From Leadbetterella byssophila_A (GTDB lineage Bacteria; Bacteroidota; Bacteroidia; Cytophagales; Spirosomataceae), in the NCBI GenBank assembly GCA_040394735.1, contig JBEBRR010000030.1:1-46809 (forward strand): a stretch of 46,809 bases of DNA, given 5' to 3'. The notes under the pieces are model-generated. The model was given only the letters and a program-made list of their open reading frames with translations. It had not been told where the DNA came from and did no database searches. Numbering within the stretch: the first letter of the stretch is position 1; each line of letters opens with the position of its first letter. A program made the translations under genes and the position numbers. Positions 25,744-33,230 of the stretch are shown in pieces.

Positions 25744-26517
25744 ATGTATAAATCCATAACTATATTCACAGGGCTTGTACTTTTCATGCAGGGATGCGCC
25801 CCCGGCGGGGCTTCCACAGAGAGAAAAGCGGTTTTAGCCGATTCCACCTCATTTTATACCCTATCTGTTGAGTACCCGGAAGAAAGCCGGGATAAAGACC
25901 AGGTAATGAAGGCTTTTGCGCTGAACCGCTACCAGGAAAAGAAAGAGGAATGGAAGACGGGCGGTACTTTATACGAAGAAGAGCAGAAAGTAAGCAGGGC
26001 TTTTCCTGACAGGGCAGATATAAAATACAGATATGATATGGGGTTTGAGCGGTTTGCGGCCGATAGTCTCGGAACCGTTTCTTATCTGTTCACTACCTAT
26101 GAATATACAGGCGGGGCCAACGGCAATACCCTTGTTAACACCTACTGCTTCAGCATAGATAACCGCCTGGTAAAGATTGAAGATATCCTTGACTTTTCGG
26201 GGAATAAGGATATCGCCCTGTCGAGGCTGCTTGCCGAAAGGGCCTTGTCAGATACCACACTTTTCTTTAAGGATTTTGTGGAAGGCGGCCTGGGGCTGGC
26301 CTACCTGAAATCCGACGGTGTCACGCTGGATAAAGCCAAATGCCAGTGTGACGGCTATTTCTTCGGATCCAATTTCCGGAATTTTGTGATAGAAGACAGG
26401 GGGATTACCTTTTATTTTGACAAGTACACCATTGCCCCCGGAGCTGCGGGCATTACCCGTATTTCGCTCAGCTGGAATGACCTCCGGCCTTATCTGAAAA
26501 CTCCTCTTCCTTTCTGA
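25744..26517 (+). CDS. RsiV-like lipoprotein (DUF4163/DUF3298)
   Basis: Likely lipoprotein (MYKSITIFTGLVLFMQGC) of 257 residues. The body resembles the RsiV family: an N-terminal DUF4163-like part and a C-terminal DUF3298 domain with the GGANGNTLVNTYCFSIDNRLVKIEDIL segment and the ending ITFYFDKYTIAPGAAGITRISLSWNDLRPYL. In Bacillus RsiV binds lysozyme as an anti-sigma factor, but this protein lacks the cytoplasmic anti-sigma part and no sigma factor is nearby, so that role should not be assumed. Its 3' end overlaps the convergent C39-like peptidase gene by 28 bp. Confidence 0.85.
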   Translation: MYKSITIFTGLVLFMQGCAPGGASTERKAVLADSTSFYTLSVEYPEESRDKDQVMKAFALNRYQEKKEEWKTGGTLYEEEQKVSRAFPDRADIKYRYDMGFERFAADSLGTVSYLFTTYEYTGGANGNTLVNTYCFSIDNRLVKIEDILDFSGNKDIALSRLLAERALSDTTLFFKDFVEGGLGLAYLKSDGVTLDKAKCQCDGYFFGSNFRNFVIEDRGITFYFDKYTIAPGAAGITRISLSWNDLRPYLKTPLPF

Positions 26518-27521
26518 ACCGGAACATGGCTTTCTCCCGTTCTGAAGCGGGCCTGTACGGCATCATTTTTACGGGGAACAATTATCGCGAAAGGCCACCA
26601 CACGTCGGTGGCTTTTTTGATTTCAGCGGGATCATAATACCGGCGGTCTCCTTTTAGCTGGCCGCTTATATATTTTTGATCAATGGAATAAGGGTCATGT
26701 ATCTCCAGCCACATCTTCCCGTCAATGACCCGGTAGCCTTTTACCAGAAGGAAATGACCCCAACCCTGGCTGTTGGCTGCATAAAAGCGGTTGGTTCTTT
26801 GTTCGGGAGCCCCGTTTTCTTTGATATAATACATATCGAGGCAGAGAATGGCCAGGTGACCGCTGTCAATGACCTCCGCTATTTTGGCTTCATATTCCTC
26901 CTGTGGCAGGGAGACAGGCAGGGGGTAATAGCCTGGCGTAACACCGTATTTCCTGAGATAGTCATAGATATTATTGGTGTACCACCAGCCGCCTTCCGGC
27001 CAGATGGTCTGGCGGGCGTTGAGCGGGGTTTGATGAAAAGTCGAGTCGCTCCACCTCAGCGCCATGGTTACTACCGTAGGCCCGCAGTTGATGTACTGGT
27101 GGGTTCCGGTACCGTACTGGTCGAGATAGAAGGAATAGCTCCGGTTCAGGCTTCTGAATCTTTCCTGGGTTTTTCCCATGCCGAATTCTTCGAATACGGA
27201 AGACTTTTCCAGAGTATAGGAACGGGTACGGCCGTCAGATGACTTTAAAACCAGCATGCTGGTTTCTGAAAGGTCTAGCGTGCTCCCCGAAGCCACCGGG
27301 CTTCCGCCGATCTCCAGCGTGGCATTGCCCGTTGCGGTGAAATCCACTTTCAGCGATTTCCACGTAGCATCTTCTCCCAGCGTTAAGGCAACGGAAAACT
27401 TCTCATGGTTAATGAGAGCTATCCTTCCGTCGGCGCGGAAGGTGAGCAGAGTGTCGGGCTTTACATCATTTTCCTTGCAGGAAACAAGTAAAAGCACCAG
27501 GAACCAGGCGAATTGTTTCAT
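26490..27521 (-). CDS. C39-like peptidase lipoprotein
   Basis: A 343-residue lipoprotein (LLLVSCKEND; the acidic/basic residues just after Cys15 resemble Bacteroidota surface-export tags). Residues about 25-105 form a small Ig-like beta domain (TLLTFRADGRIALINHEKFSVAL, RTRSYTLEK). The C-terminal part is a papain-fold C39_2-like domain with a visible triad: Cys146 in INCGPTVVTMAL, His256 in GWGHFLLVKGY, Asp276 in IHDPYS. Many exported C39-like domains of this type cut unknown peptides or act as binding modules. It is convergent with the DUF3298 gene and alone on its strand. Confidence 0.82.
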   Translation of the reverse strand: MKQFAWFLVLLLVSCKENDVKPDTLLTFRADGRIALINHEKFSVALTLGEDATWKSLKVDFTATGNATLEIGGSPVASGSTLDLSETSMLVLKSSDGRTRSYTLEKSSVFEEFGMGKTQERFRSLNRSYSFYLDQYGTGTHQYINCGPTVVTMALRWSDSTFHQTPLNARQTIWPEGGWWYTNNIYDYLRKYGVTPGYYPLPVSLPQEEYEAKIAEVIDSGHLAILCLDMYYIKENGAPEQRTNRFYAANSQGWGHFLLVKGYRVIDGKMWLEIHDPYSIDQKYISGQLKGDRRYYDPAEIKKATDVWWPFAIIVPRKNDAVQARFRTGESHVPVQKGRGVFR

Positions 27522-27689
27522 GAGGCTCAGACCATATAGGCTATAAACGTGTAAATATACGCTTACCGGTAAAACTCACACCTCATTCATTGAGTTTACG
27601 GCAGAAAAATTGGAAAGCAGGGGCGGTAGGGATCGGGTCATTGCAGGCTTTTTTAAGCAGTTTTCGAACTTTATCGCTTAGAAATGAAT

Positions 27690-27697
27690 TATTTTTG
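27690..27697 (+). promoter_or_regulatory. TATTTTTG -7 element at the dus start
   Basis: An exact TAnnTTTG match ends five bases before the ATG at 27702 and overlaps the alternative upstream ATG at 27684. If used, the transcript would be leaderless or nearly so and would favour the 27702 start. Confidence 0.4.
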
Positions 27698-27701
27698 CAG
27701 T

Positions 27702-28730
27702 ATGGTTACAATCGGGAATATTGAACTGGGTGAGTTTCCCCTGCTTCTGGCACCCATGGAAGATGTGAGCGATCCTCCCTTCCGGCAGGTATGCAAGGAG
27801 AACGGGGCGGATATGATGTACACGGAATTCGTATCTTCGGAAGGACTGATCCGGAATGCGGTAAAAAGCGTCAGGAAACTGGATATCTTTCCTTACGAGA
27901 GGCCTATCGGTATACAACTCTTTGGCTCTGACGTGGATACCATGGCCGAGTGTACACGGATCTCTACGGAAGTCAGTCCGGATCTTATCGATATCAATTA
28001 CGGATGCCCGGTGAAGAAAGTGGCGTGCCGCGGTGCCGGAGCCGCGCTTTTGCAGGATATTCCTTTGATGGCGGCGATGACTTCGGCCGTAGTGAAAGCC
28101 ACGCACCTGCCGGTTACGGTAAAAACCCGCCTGGGCTGGGATGATGCCACCAAAAATATTGAGGAGGTGGCGGAAAGGCTGCAGGATGTGGGGATACAGG
28201 CCCTCACTATTCACGGGCGAACCCGTGCCCAACTGTACAAAGGAGAAGCCGACTGGCGGCTGATTGCCCGGGTGAAGGAAAACCCCCGGATCAGGATTCC
28301 CATTTTTGGTAACGGCGACATTGACAGCCCTGAAAAGGCCCTGGACTACAGGAACCGCTTTGGCGTAGACGGCATCATGATCGGTCGCGCGGCGATCGGC
28401 TACCCCTGGATCTTCAATGAAATCAGGCATTATTTCCGTACCGGAGAACATCTGGCTGCGCCTACTATGGATCAGCGGGTGAATGCCGCCGCGCAACACC
28501 TCCGGTTTTCTGTGGAATGGAAAGGGGAAATCCTGGGTATCCTGGAAATGCGGAGGCATTATTCCAATTACTTCAAAGGGCTGCCCAGCTTCAAAGAACA
28601 CCGGATGAAGCTGGTGCAAAGTATGAACCTGGAGGAAATTCTTGAAACCCTGGAATTTGTTCGCCGGGAATACGACGGCATAACGCTGGAAACGAAGGCG
28701 AAGGTGGTGGAATACGGCGGAGTGGACTAA
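27702..28730 (+). CDS. dusB: tRNA-dihydrouridine synthase
   Basis: FMN-dependent reduction of uridine to dihydrouridine in tRNA D loops, cytoplasmic. The TIM-barrel is complete: PLLLAPMEDVSDPPFRQVCKENG near the start, INYGCPVKKVACRGAGAALL with the catalytic Cys, KTRLGWDD, TIHGRTRAQLYKGEADW and IPIFGNGDIDSPEKA, then the FMN phosphate loop GVDGIMIGRAAIGYPWIF. I choose the ATG at 27702 because a promoter-like TATTTTTG overlaps the alternative ATG at 27684. The family level is sure; DusB subtype is the likely assignment in Bacteroidota. Confidence 0.93.
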   Translation: MVTIGNIELGEFPLLLAPMEDVSDPPFRQVCKENGADMMYTEFVSSEGLIRNAVKSVRKLDIFPYERPIGIQLFGSDVDTMAECTRISTEVSPDLIDINYGCPVKKVACRGAGAALLQDIPLMAAMTSAVVKATHLPVTVKTRLGWDDATKNIEEVAERLQDVGIQALTIHGRTRAQLYKGEADWRLIARVKENPRIRIPIFGNGDIDSPEKALDYRNRFGVDGIMIGRAAIGYPWIFNEIRHYFRTGEHLAAPTMDQRVNAAAQHLRFSVEWKGEILGILEMRRHYSNYFKGLPSFKEHRMKLVQSMNLEEILETLEFVRREYDGITLETKAKVVEYGGVD

Positions 28731-28736
28731 GGAAGT

Positions 28737-28845
28737 AAAAAGTGAAAAACTAAAAGTGAAAAGTTCAGGTATTAAAAAGAATGTAGCAAACCATCATTTT
28801 ATATGTTTATGTTCCGTAATTTTTAACTTTTAGTTTTTCACTTTT
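28737..28845. repeat. Long A/T-rich inverted repeat between dus and the DUF2130 gene
   Basis: The left arm at 28737-28756 is the exact complement of 28826-28845 (core AGTGAAAAACTAAAAGT). The loop is about 70 bases. It sits between two convergent genes. A related hairpin with the same GTGAAAA/AAAAGT wording lies between rpsG and the DedA gene (33088-33180), so it is a repeated element, perhaps a bidirectional terminator. Confidence 0.75.
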
Positions 28846-28873
28846 AACTGTTCCGTTACCCGAACTTCTGATA

Positions 28874-30091
28874 TTACTCCAATAGTTTATCCTCTCCCTC
28901 TCCCAGCTCCAGCGGCTGAATAGGAGCAATGGCGTTGCCGGCGATTCCCTTGATGGAGCCGTACATATCAATGGTGTTGTCGATTACCTTTTCAATCTGG
29001 ACTTCCCTTTCTTTCCAGATCCGTTTCATGGCTCTTTTTTCTTTTTCAAGCTCGTCTTTCATGCTGCTGAAGCCTTCCACAATTGCTTCCAGCTGCTGCC
29101 GGAACTGGGTGCCGGTAAGGTAATTGTACAGCAGTCCCATCTTATCGGTTTTGTTTTCCTGTACGGCTTTTACACTCTGCGACTTAACAAGGATCTGACG
29201 TAAAACAAAGACAAGGGAGATAACCTCCTGGTAATTGCAGATCCAGATACCTTCGCGCTGGCCGAATCGTTCCATGTCTTTGGGCATCACCTGGGTAACC
29301 AATACGGCTATTTCTGCCCCAAGGGCCCGCTGGTCGTCTTTAAGTTTGTCAATCCATAGCTCCGACCAGTTCTGGGTACGTTTGCTTTCAAATACGATCT
29401 TTCCACAGGACTGCCCGAATTCATTAATAACGGTCTGTATGGCATCAGCGCCCCGGATACCTTTGCTGACCTCCTCCACGGTATCGTAAACGAAGGCCCT
29501 CCGGAGGATCTCCTCCACGGCCAGTTCCTGGATCTCGCCCTGCAGCTGGGTTGATCCCTGCTCGGCCTTGCGCTTCATCTCATTGATGAGGTTTTTCTGA
29601 TCTTCCAGCTTTTTTTCGAACTCCTTCCGGGTCAGCTCAAACTCTTCGTCTTTCTTCTTTTTGGCGGCTTCTTCTATCTGGGCGGTCTTTTCAATCAGCT
29701 CTTTCTGAATCTCGATCTTCATCAGCTCCTGCCGGTTCTTCAGCTCCTGCTCCCTTCTCAGGAGCTCGATTTCTTTTTCCCGGTTTTTCAGGATCTCCTT
29801 TTGCTTGGCCTCATTGTCCAGCTTCAGGGCCTCAAGTTCAGCTGCATTTTTTTCTTCCATACGTTTCTGGGCCTCCGCAAGAGCCACAGCCCAGAGTTTC
29901 TTTTTTTCACTGACCTCAAATTCTTTCTTTTCGGCCTCCAGCCTTTTCTTAAACTCGTCCATTTTGAGAGCATACTCCTTCTCTCTGAGCTGAATGTTCT
30001 TTTTCAGTTCAATCTCCAGGTGTTTTTGCATGGCCTCTCCGGCATCGAATTTATGGCCGCAATGGGGGCAGGTGGTAGTGTTTATTGACAT
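28874..30091 (-). CDS. DUF2130 domain protein (coiled-coil, zinc-ribbon-like)
   Basis: Cytoplasmic protein of 405 residues. Starts with a C8-P-H-C11 knuckle (TTCPHCGHKFDAGEAMQKHLE), then a long charged coiled coil (about 30-185) rich in Glu, Lys and Gln. The DUF2130 domain follows, with EILRRAFVYDTVEEVSKGIRGADAIQTV, CGKIVFESKRTQNWSELWIDKLKDDQRALGAEIAVLVTQ and GIWICNYQE. This domain has been proposed to be nuclease-like because of its PD-(D/E)xK-like E-x-K segment (FESKRT), but no function is proven. It follows the FAH hydrolase gene by 12 bp on the same strand and may share its transcript. Confidence 0.88.
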   Translation of the reverse strand: MSINTTTCPHCGHKFDAGEAMQKHLEIELKKNIQLREKEYALKMDEFKKRLEAEKKEFEVSEKKKLWAVALAEAQKRMEEKNAAELEALKLDNEAKQKEILKNREKEIELLRREQELKNRQELMKIEIQKELIEKTAQIEEAAKKKKDEEFELTRKEFEKKLEDQKNLINEMKRKAEQGSTQLQGEIQELAVEEILRRAFVYDTVEEVSKGIRGADAIQTVINEFGQSCGKIVFESKRTQNWSELWIDKLKDDQRALGAEIAVLVTQVMPKDMERFGQREGIWICNYQEVISLVFVLRQILVKSQSVKAVQENKTDKMGLLYNYLTGTQFRQQLEAIVEGFSSMKDELEKEKRAMKRIWKEREVQIEKVIDNTIDMYGSIKGIAGNAIAPIQPLELGEGEDKLLE

Positions 30092-30103
30092 GGTATTAAT
30101 TGT

Positions 30104-30952
30104 TCACTGAAAAGCCACTGCCGTTTGCCGCTGCACGCCCAGCCCCTCAATGCCCAACTCCACTATGTCACCGGGTTTCAGGTAGCGGGGCGGGTTGAAG
30201 CCGAGGCCTACGCCTGCGGGAGTGCCGGTAGAGATCACATCACCAGGCAGCAGGGTCATAAACTGGGTGAGGTGTTCAATTACATAGGGGATATCGAAAA
30301 TGAAATCGCTGGTGCTGGAATCCTGGAGCTTTTCGCCGTTTACCTTCAGCCAGAGATTCAGGTTATGCGGGTCGGCTATTTCGTCTTTGGTAGCCATGAA
30401 GGGGCCCAGGGGAGCAAATGTATCGGCTGATTTGCCCTTTACCCATTGTCCGCCCCGTTCTATCTGAAACTCGCGCTCGGAATAGTCATTGTGGGTGCAG
30501 TACCCGGCCACGTACTCCATGGCGTCTGCCGCGTTCACGTAAGAGGCCCTTTTACCGATCACTACGGCCAGCTCCACTTCCCAGTCGGTCTTTACGGAAT
30601 TGCGGGGAATGATCACATTGTCATCCGGACCGCAAAGGGCGGTGGTGGATTTGAAGAAAACGATAGGCTCTTCGGGAATAGCCATGCCGGATTCGGCAGC
30701 GTGTTTGGCATAGTTCAGGCCGATGCAAATGATTTTGGAAGGCCTTGCCACACAGGAATCGAGCCGGGTATCTCCGGGTACTTCCGGACAGGAGGCCGTT
30801 TTCAGCCATTCCGCCAGCCGGTTCAGGCCGTTGCCCGCAAAAAATGCTTCGTTATAGTCTTCTCCGAAGGCCGAAACATCCAGCCACCGGCCCTCGGGAG
30901 TGATAATGCCCGGCTTTACTTTTCCTTCCTGCTCAAAACGTATTAATTTCAT
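30104..30952 (-). CDS. FAH-family hydrolase, likely 2,4-diketo-3-deoxy-L-fuconate hydrolase type
   Basis: Fumarylacetoacetate hydrolase-fold enzyme of 282 residues. Start at 30952 (MKLIRFEQEGKVKPGIITPEG); an open frame to 30994 has no family support. Key blocks: KIICIGLNYAKHAAESG, EPIVFFKSTTALCGPDDNVIIP with the metal-binding Glu, DWEVELAVVIGKRA, and STGTPAGVGLGF near the C-terminus. The N-terminal wording (DVSAFGEDYNEAFFA) is typical of the subgroup that cleaves diketo-deoxy sugar acids. It is downstream of an SDR gene, the usual partner in non-phosphorylating L-fucose/L-rhamnose breakdown. The specific substrate is inferred. Confidence 0.88.
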   Translation of the reverse strand: MKLIRFEQEGKVKPGIITPEGRWLDVSAFGEDYNEAFFAGNGLNRLAEWLKTASCPEVPGDTRLDSCVARPSKIICIGLNYAKHAAESGMAIPEEPIVFFKSTTALCGPDDNVIIPRNSVKTDWEVELAVVIGKRASYVNAADAMEYVAGYCTHNDYSEREFQIERGGQWVKGKSADTFAPLGPFMATKDEIADPHNLNLWLKVNGEKLQDSSTSDFIFDIPYVIEHLTQFMTLLPGDVISTGTPAGVGLGFNPPRYLKPGDIVELGIEGLGVQRQTAVAFQ

Positions 30953-30970
30953 AGGTAAAATTTGGCTTTG

Positions 30971-31018
30971 AGCTGTGAGCCCTGAGCTGGTCATTTTTTA
31001 AGCCCCAAGCTGACAGCT
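30971..31018. repeat. Imperfect hairpin between the SDR and FAH genes
   Basis: AGCTGTGAGC at 30971-30980 pairs with GCTGACAGCT at 31009-31018 with one mismatch; a T run lies in the loop. It is in the 85-bp gap inside a probable operon. It could lower expression of the downstream genes or be a REP-like unit. Confidence 0.5.
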
Positions 31019-31037
31019 ATTTTATTTAGATATTTTA

Positions 31038-31811
31038 TTAATTATTTAATTTTATAAATCCACCATCGATCGGGTAATCTGTCCCGGTGATAAAAGCCGA
31101 CTGTTCCGACACCAGGAAAGCGGTGAGTGCAGCAATCTCTTCGGGTTTTCCCATCCGGCCGATGGGCTGGGTTTTCGACAGGTTGTCGAACATTTCCGCT
31201 TCTTTCCCGGGATAATTTTTCTTGATAAACCCGTCAACGAAAGGGGTATGCACCCGGGCCGGCGAAATGCAGTTGCATCGGATATTATAGGCAATATAAT
31301 CGCGGGCTACCTGGAAGGTGATAGCCCGGATGGCCCCCTTGCTCATGGAGTAGGCAAAGCGGTCAGGCAGGCCAACCGAGGCAGCTATGGAAGCCATATT
31401 GACGATCACGCCGCCGCCGTTTTCCTTCATAACGGGAATAACCGCATGCAGGCAGTTGTACACGCCTTTGATATTAACATTGTATACCTTATCGAGATCG
31501 GTCTCGGAAGTGGTTTCTACCGTACCTACATGCGATATGCCGGCATTGTTAACAAGAATGCTGATGGGGTGAAGGGCATCTATCTTAGCCACTTTCTTCA
31601 TTACTTCTTCCTGGCGGGCTACATCTACCCGGTGGGCATAGGCAATGCCGCCGTTGGCATTGATCAGGTCGGCTTCCCGCTCTGCCTGGTCGGGGTTTAC
31701 TTCGAACATGTGTACTATAGCGCCGTGGCGGGCCAGTGTGCGGGAGATCTCAAGGCCTATGCCGCTGGCGCCTCCGGTAACAATGGCCACTTTTTGCTTA
31801 AGATTATACAT
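31038..31811 (-). CDS. SDR-family oxidoreductase, likely sugar-acid dehydrogenase
   Basis: Classical short-chain dehydrogenase of 257 residues, cytoplasmic. NAD(P)-binding TGGASGIG at 13-20, NNAG at about 88-91, catalytic Ser in NMASIAAS and the YSMSK motif (Tyr and Lys), and the C-terminal TGTDYPIDGGFIKLNN. A Phe-Glu at the end of the second strand (VHMFEVN) suggests NAD preference. Together with the adjacent FAH hydrolase it fits 2-keto-3-deoxy-L-fuconate (or L-rhamnonate) dehydrogenase; FucP and a mutarotase lie about 10 kb away. The pathway role is inference, the SDR family is certain. Confidence 0.9.
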   Translation of the reverse strand: MYNLKQKVAIVTGGASGIGLEISRTLARHGAIVHMFEVNPDQAEREADLINANGGIAYAHRVDVARQEEVMKKVAKIDALHPISILVNNAGISHVGTVETTSETDLDKVYNVNIKGVYNCLHAVIPVMKENGGGVIVNMASIAASVGLPDRFAYSMSKGAIRAITFQVARDYIAYNIRCNCISPARVHTPFVDGFIKKNYPGKEAEMFDNLSKTQPIGRMGKPEEIAALTAFLVSEQSAFITGTDYPIDGGFIKLNN

Positions 31812-31833
31812 GGTTAACAGTTATAATGAGTAT

Positions 31834-31841
31834 CAAAAATA
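31834..31841 (-). promoter_or_regulatory. Bacteroidota -7 element for the SDR-FAH operon
   Basis: On the minus strand TATTTTTG matches TAnnTTTG, 22 bp before the SDR ATG. A TTTA 19 bp further upstream is a weak -33 candidate. Confidence 0.5.
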
Positions 31842-31933
31842 GGGAGGATCCGGCAGACTATAAATAAAGAAAGTATATTATCTCAGCGTACCGGGCGCAG
31901 AGAGCTATAAATCTGATTATTTTGACGTAATGG

Positions 31934-31964
31934 TTTCATAATTAAATAAAAACTACTATCTTTG
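31934..31964 (+). promoter_or_regulatory. Promoter of rpsL-rpsG
   Basis: TATCTTTG at 31957-31964 is an exact -7 match; TTTC at 31934-31937 lies 19 bp upstream as a near -33 box. The same TTTC/19/TATCTTTG arrangement occurs before rsmG, which strengthens both. The predicted leader to the ATG at 32019 is about 50 bases. Confidence 0.7.
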
Positions 31965-32018
31965 CAGTCCCAAAAAAGGGGTAATATATTTTAATTAATT
32001 AATTTTTAACAGTTTACA

Positions 32019-32432
32019 ATGCCTACTATACAGCAGTTAGTAAGAAAGGGAAGAGAGACCTTACAGTACAATTCGAAGTCTCCGGCATTGGATTCCTGTC
32101 CTCAGCGTCGTGGTGTATGTACGCGTGTGTACACAACTACTCCTAAGAAGCCTAACTCGGCTTTGAGAAAAGTAGCCCGTGTGCGTTTGACCAACCAAAA
32201 GGAGGTTAACGCTTATATTCCCGGCGAAGGCCATAACCTGCAGGAGCACTCGATCGTACTGATCAGAGGCGGCAGGGTGAAAGACCTTCCGGGTGTACGT
32301 TACCACATTGTTCGCGGGGCACTGGATACAGCCGGTGTGAATAACCGTAAGCAGGGTCGTTCCAAGTATGGTGCCAAGCGTCCTAAGCCGGGTCAGCCAG
32401 CCGCAGCACCTGCAAAAGGTAAGAAAAAATAA
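32019..32432 (+). CDS. rpsL: 30S ribosomal protein S12
   Basis: Decoding-site protein of the small subunit, 137 residues. The start MPTIQQLVRKGR and the motif TTTPKKPNSALRKVARVRL are nearly invariant. The lysine positions linked to streptomycin resistance (in PKKPNS and in RVKDLPGVRYH) are the wild-type, sensitive residues. The C-terminal tail (KPGQPAAAPAKGKKK) is longer than in E. coli, as in many Bacteroidota. Followed after 111 bp by rpsG. Confidence 0.99.
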   Translation: MPTIQQLVRKGRETLQYNSKSPALDSCPQRRGVCTRVYTTTPKKPNSALRKVARVRLTNQKEVNAYIPGEGHNLQEHSIVLIRGGRVKDLPGVRYHIVRGALDTAGVNNRKQGRSKYGAKRPKPGQPAAAPAKGKKK

Positions 32433-32543
32433 TTCTTTATAGTCTCTGAGTGATCAGAATATATAGGGAAGTAATATTCAGTTTTTACCGAATGTGAATT
32501 AGTTTAAATCGTTAAACGAAACCTTCTTAAAAAGATTTAAGAA

Positions 32544-33011
32544 ATGAGAAAAGCAAAACCCAAAAAGCGTTACGTGTTACCTGATCCTAAGTTCAGGGAT
32601 GTTACCGTAACCAAATTTGTTAACAACCTGATGTATGACGGTAAAAAATCACTGGCTTACGGTATTTTTTACGGTGCATTGGAGATTGTTGAAAAAAGAA
32701 CCAGTGAAAACGGTCTTGAGGTCTGGAAAAAGGCTTTAAGCAACGTGATGCCTTCTGTGGAAGTAAAAAGCCGCAGGGTAGGGGGCGCCACGTTCCAGGT
32801 TCCTACCGAAGTAAGAGCTGAACGTAAGCAGTCGCTGGGTATGAAATGGATGATCGGGTATGCCCGTAAGCGCGGCGAAAAAACCATGACCGAACGTCTG
32901 GCAGGAGAGATCATCGCCGCCTCCAAGGGTGAAGGTGCTTCTGTGAAAAAGAAAGACGATACCCACAGAATGGCAGATGCCAACAAGGCATTCTCGCACT
33001 TCAGATTGTAA
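32544..33011 (+). CDS. rpsG: 30S ribosomal protein S7
   Basis: Primary 16S-rRNA-binding protein that nucleates the small-subunit head, 155 residues. MRKAKPKKRYVLPDPKF, NNLMYDGKKSLAYGIFYGAL and VGGATFQVPTEVRAERKQSLGMKWMI are family blocks, and it ends in KAFSHFRL. In most bacteria fusA follows directly; here a terminator follows within 30 bp and the next gene is on the other strand. Confidence 0.99.
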   Translation: MRKAKPKKRYVLPDPKFRDVTVTKFVNNLMYDGKKSLAYGIFYGALEIVEKRTSENGLEVWKKALSNVMPSVEVKSRRVGGATFQVPTEVRAERKQSLGMKWMIGYARKRGEKTMTERLAGEIIAASKGEGASVKKKDDTHRMADANKAFSHFRL

Positions 33012-33036
33012 TCGGTATAAGAAGATGATGCAGAAA

Positions 33037-33062
33037 GGGCTCCCGCACGGGAGCCTTTTTTT
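33037..33062 (+). terminator. Rho-independent terminator of rpsL-rpsG
   Basis: GGCTCCC at 33038-33044 pairs with GGGAGCC at 33049-33055 (the inner G-C can extend it) and is followed by seven T residues. It closes the str operon after rpsG. Confidence 0.92.
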
Positions 33063-33087
33063 GTAACCCTATAAGGCACATAGTTTT

Positions 33088-33180
33088 TTAGTGAAAAGAT
33101 AAAAGTTAAAAACTAAAAGTAGCGGTAGATTGGTATTGATATGCAGAAATATACCTTAACTTTTTTTATCTTTTCACTAA
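33088..33180. repeat. Second long A/T-rich inverted repeat, between rpsG and the DedA gene
   Basis: TTAGTGAAAAGATAAAA at 33088-33104 pairs with the end of the segment 33156-33180; AGTTAA continues the match after a three-base slip. It lies between convergent genes and resembles the hairpin at 28737-28845 in sequence (GTGAAAA...AACTAAAAGT is present in both), so the two appear to be copies of one element type. Confidence 0.7.
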
Positions 33181-33230
33181 ACTTATTGCCTGATGTGGTT
33201 CAAAAAAAGGTGCGCCCGCAATCCGCTAAT

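Noticed and set aside
25744..26517. Anti-sigma factor role from RsiV similarity
   Set aside because: There is no cytoplasmic anti-sigma domain or transmembrane helix beyond the signal, and no sigma factor gene nearby.
27678..28619. A 313-codon open frame on the minus strand
   Set aside because: It is the shadow of dus, which has every expected FMN and catalytic motif.
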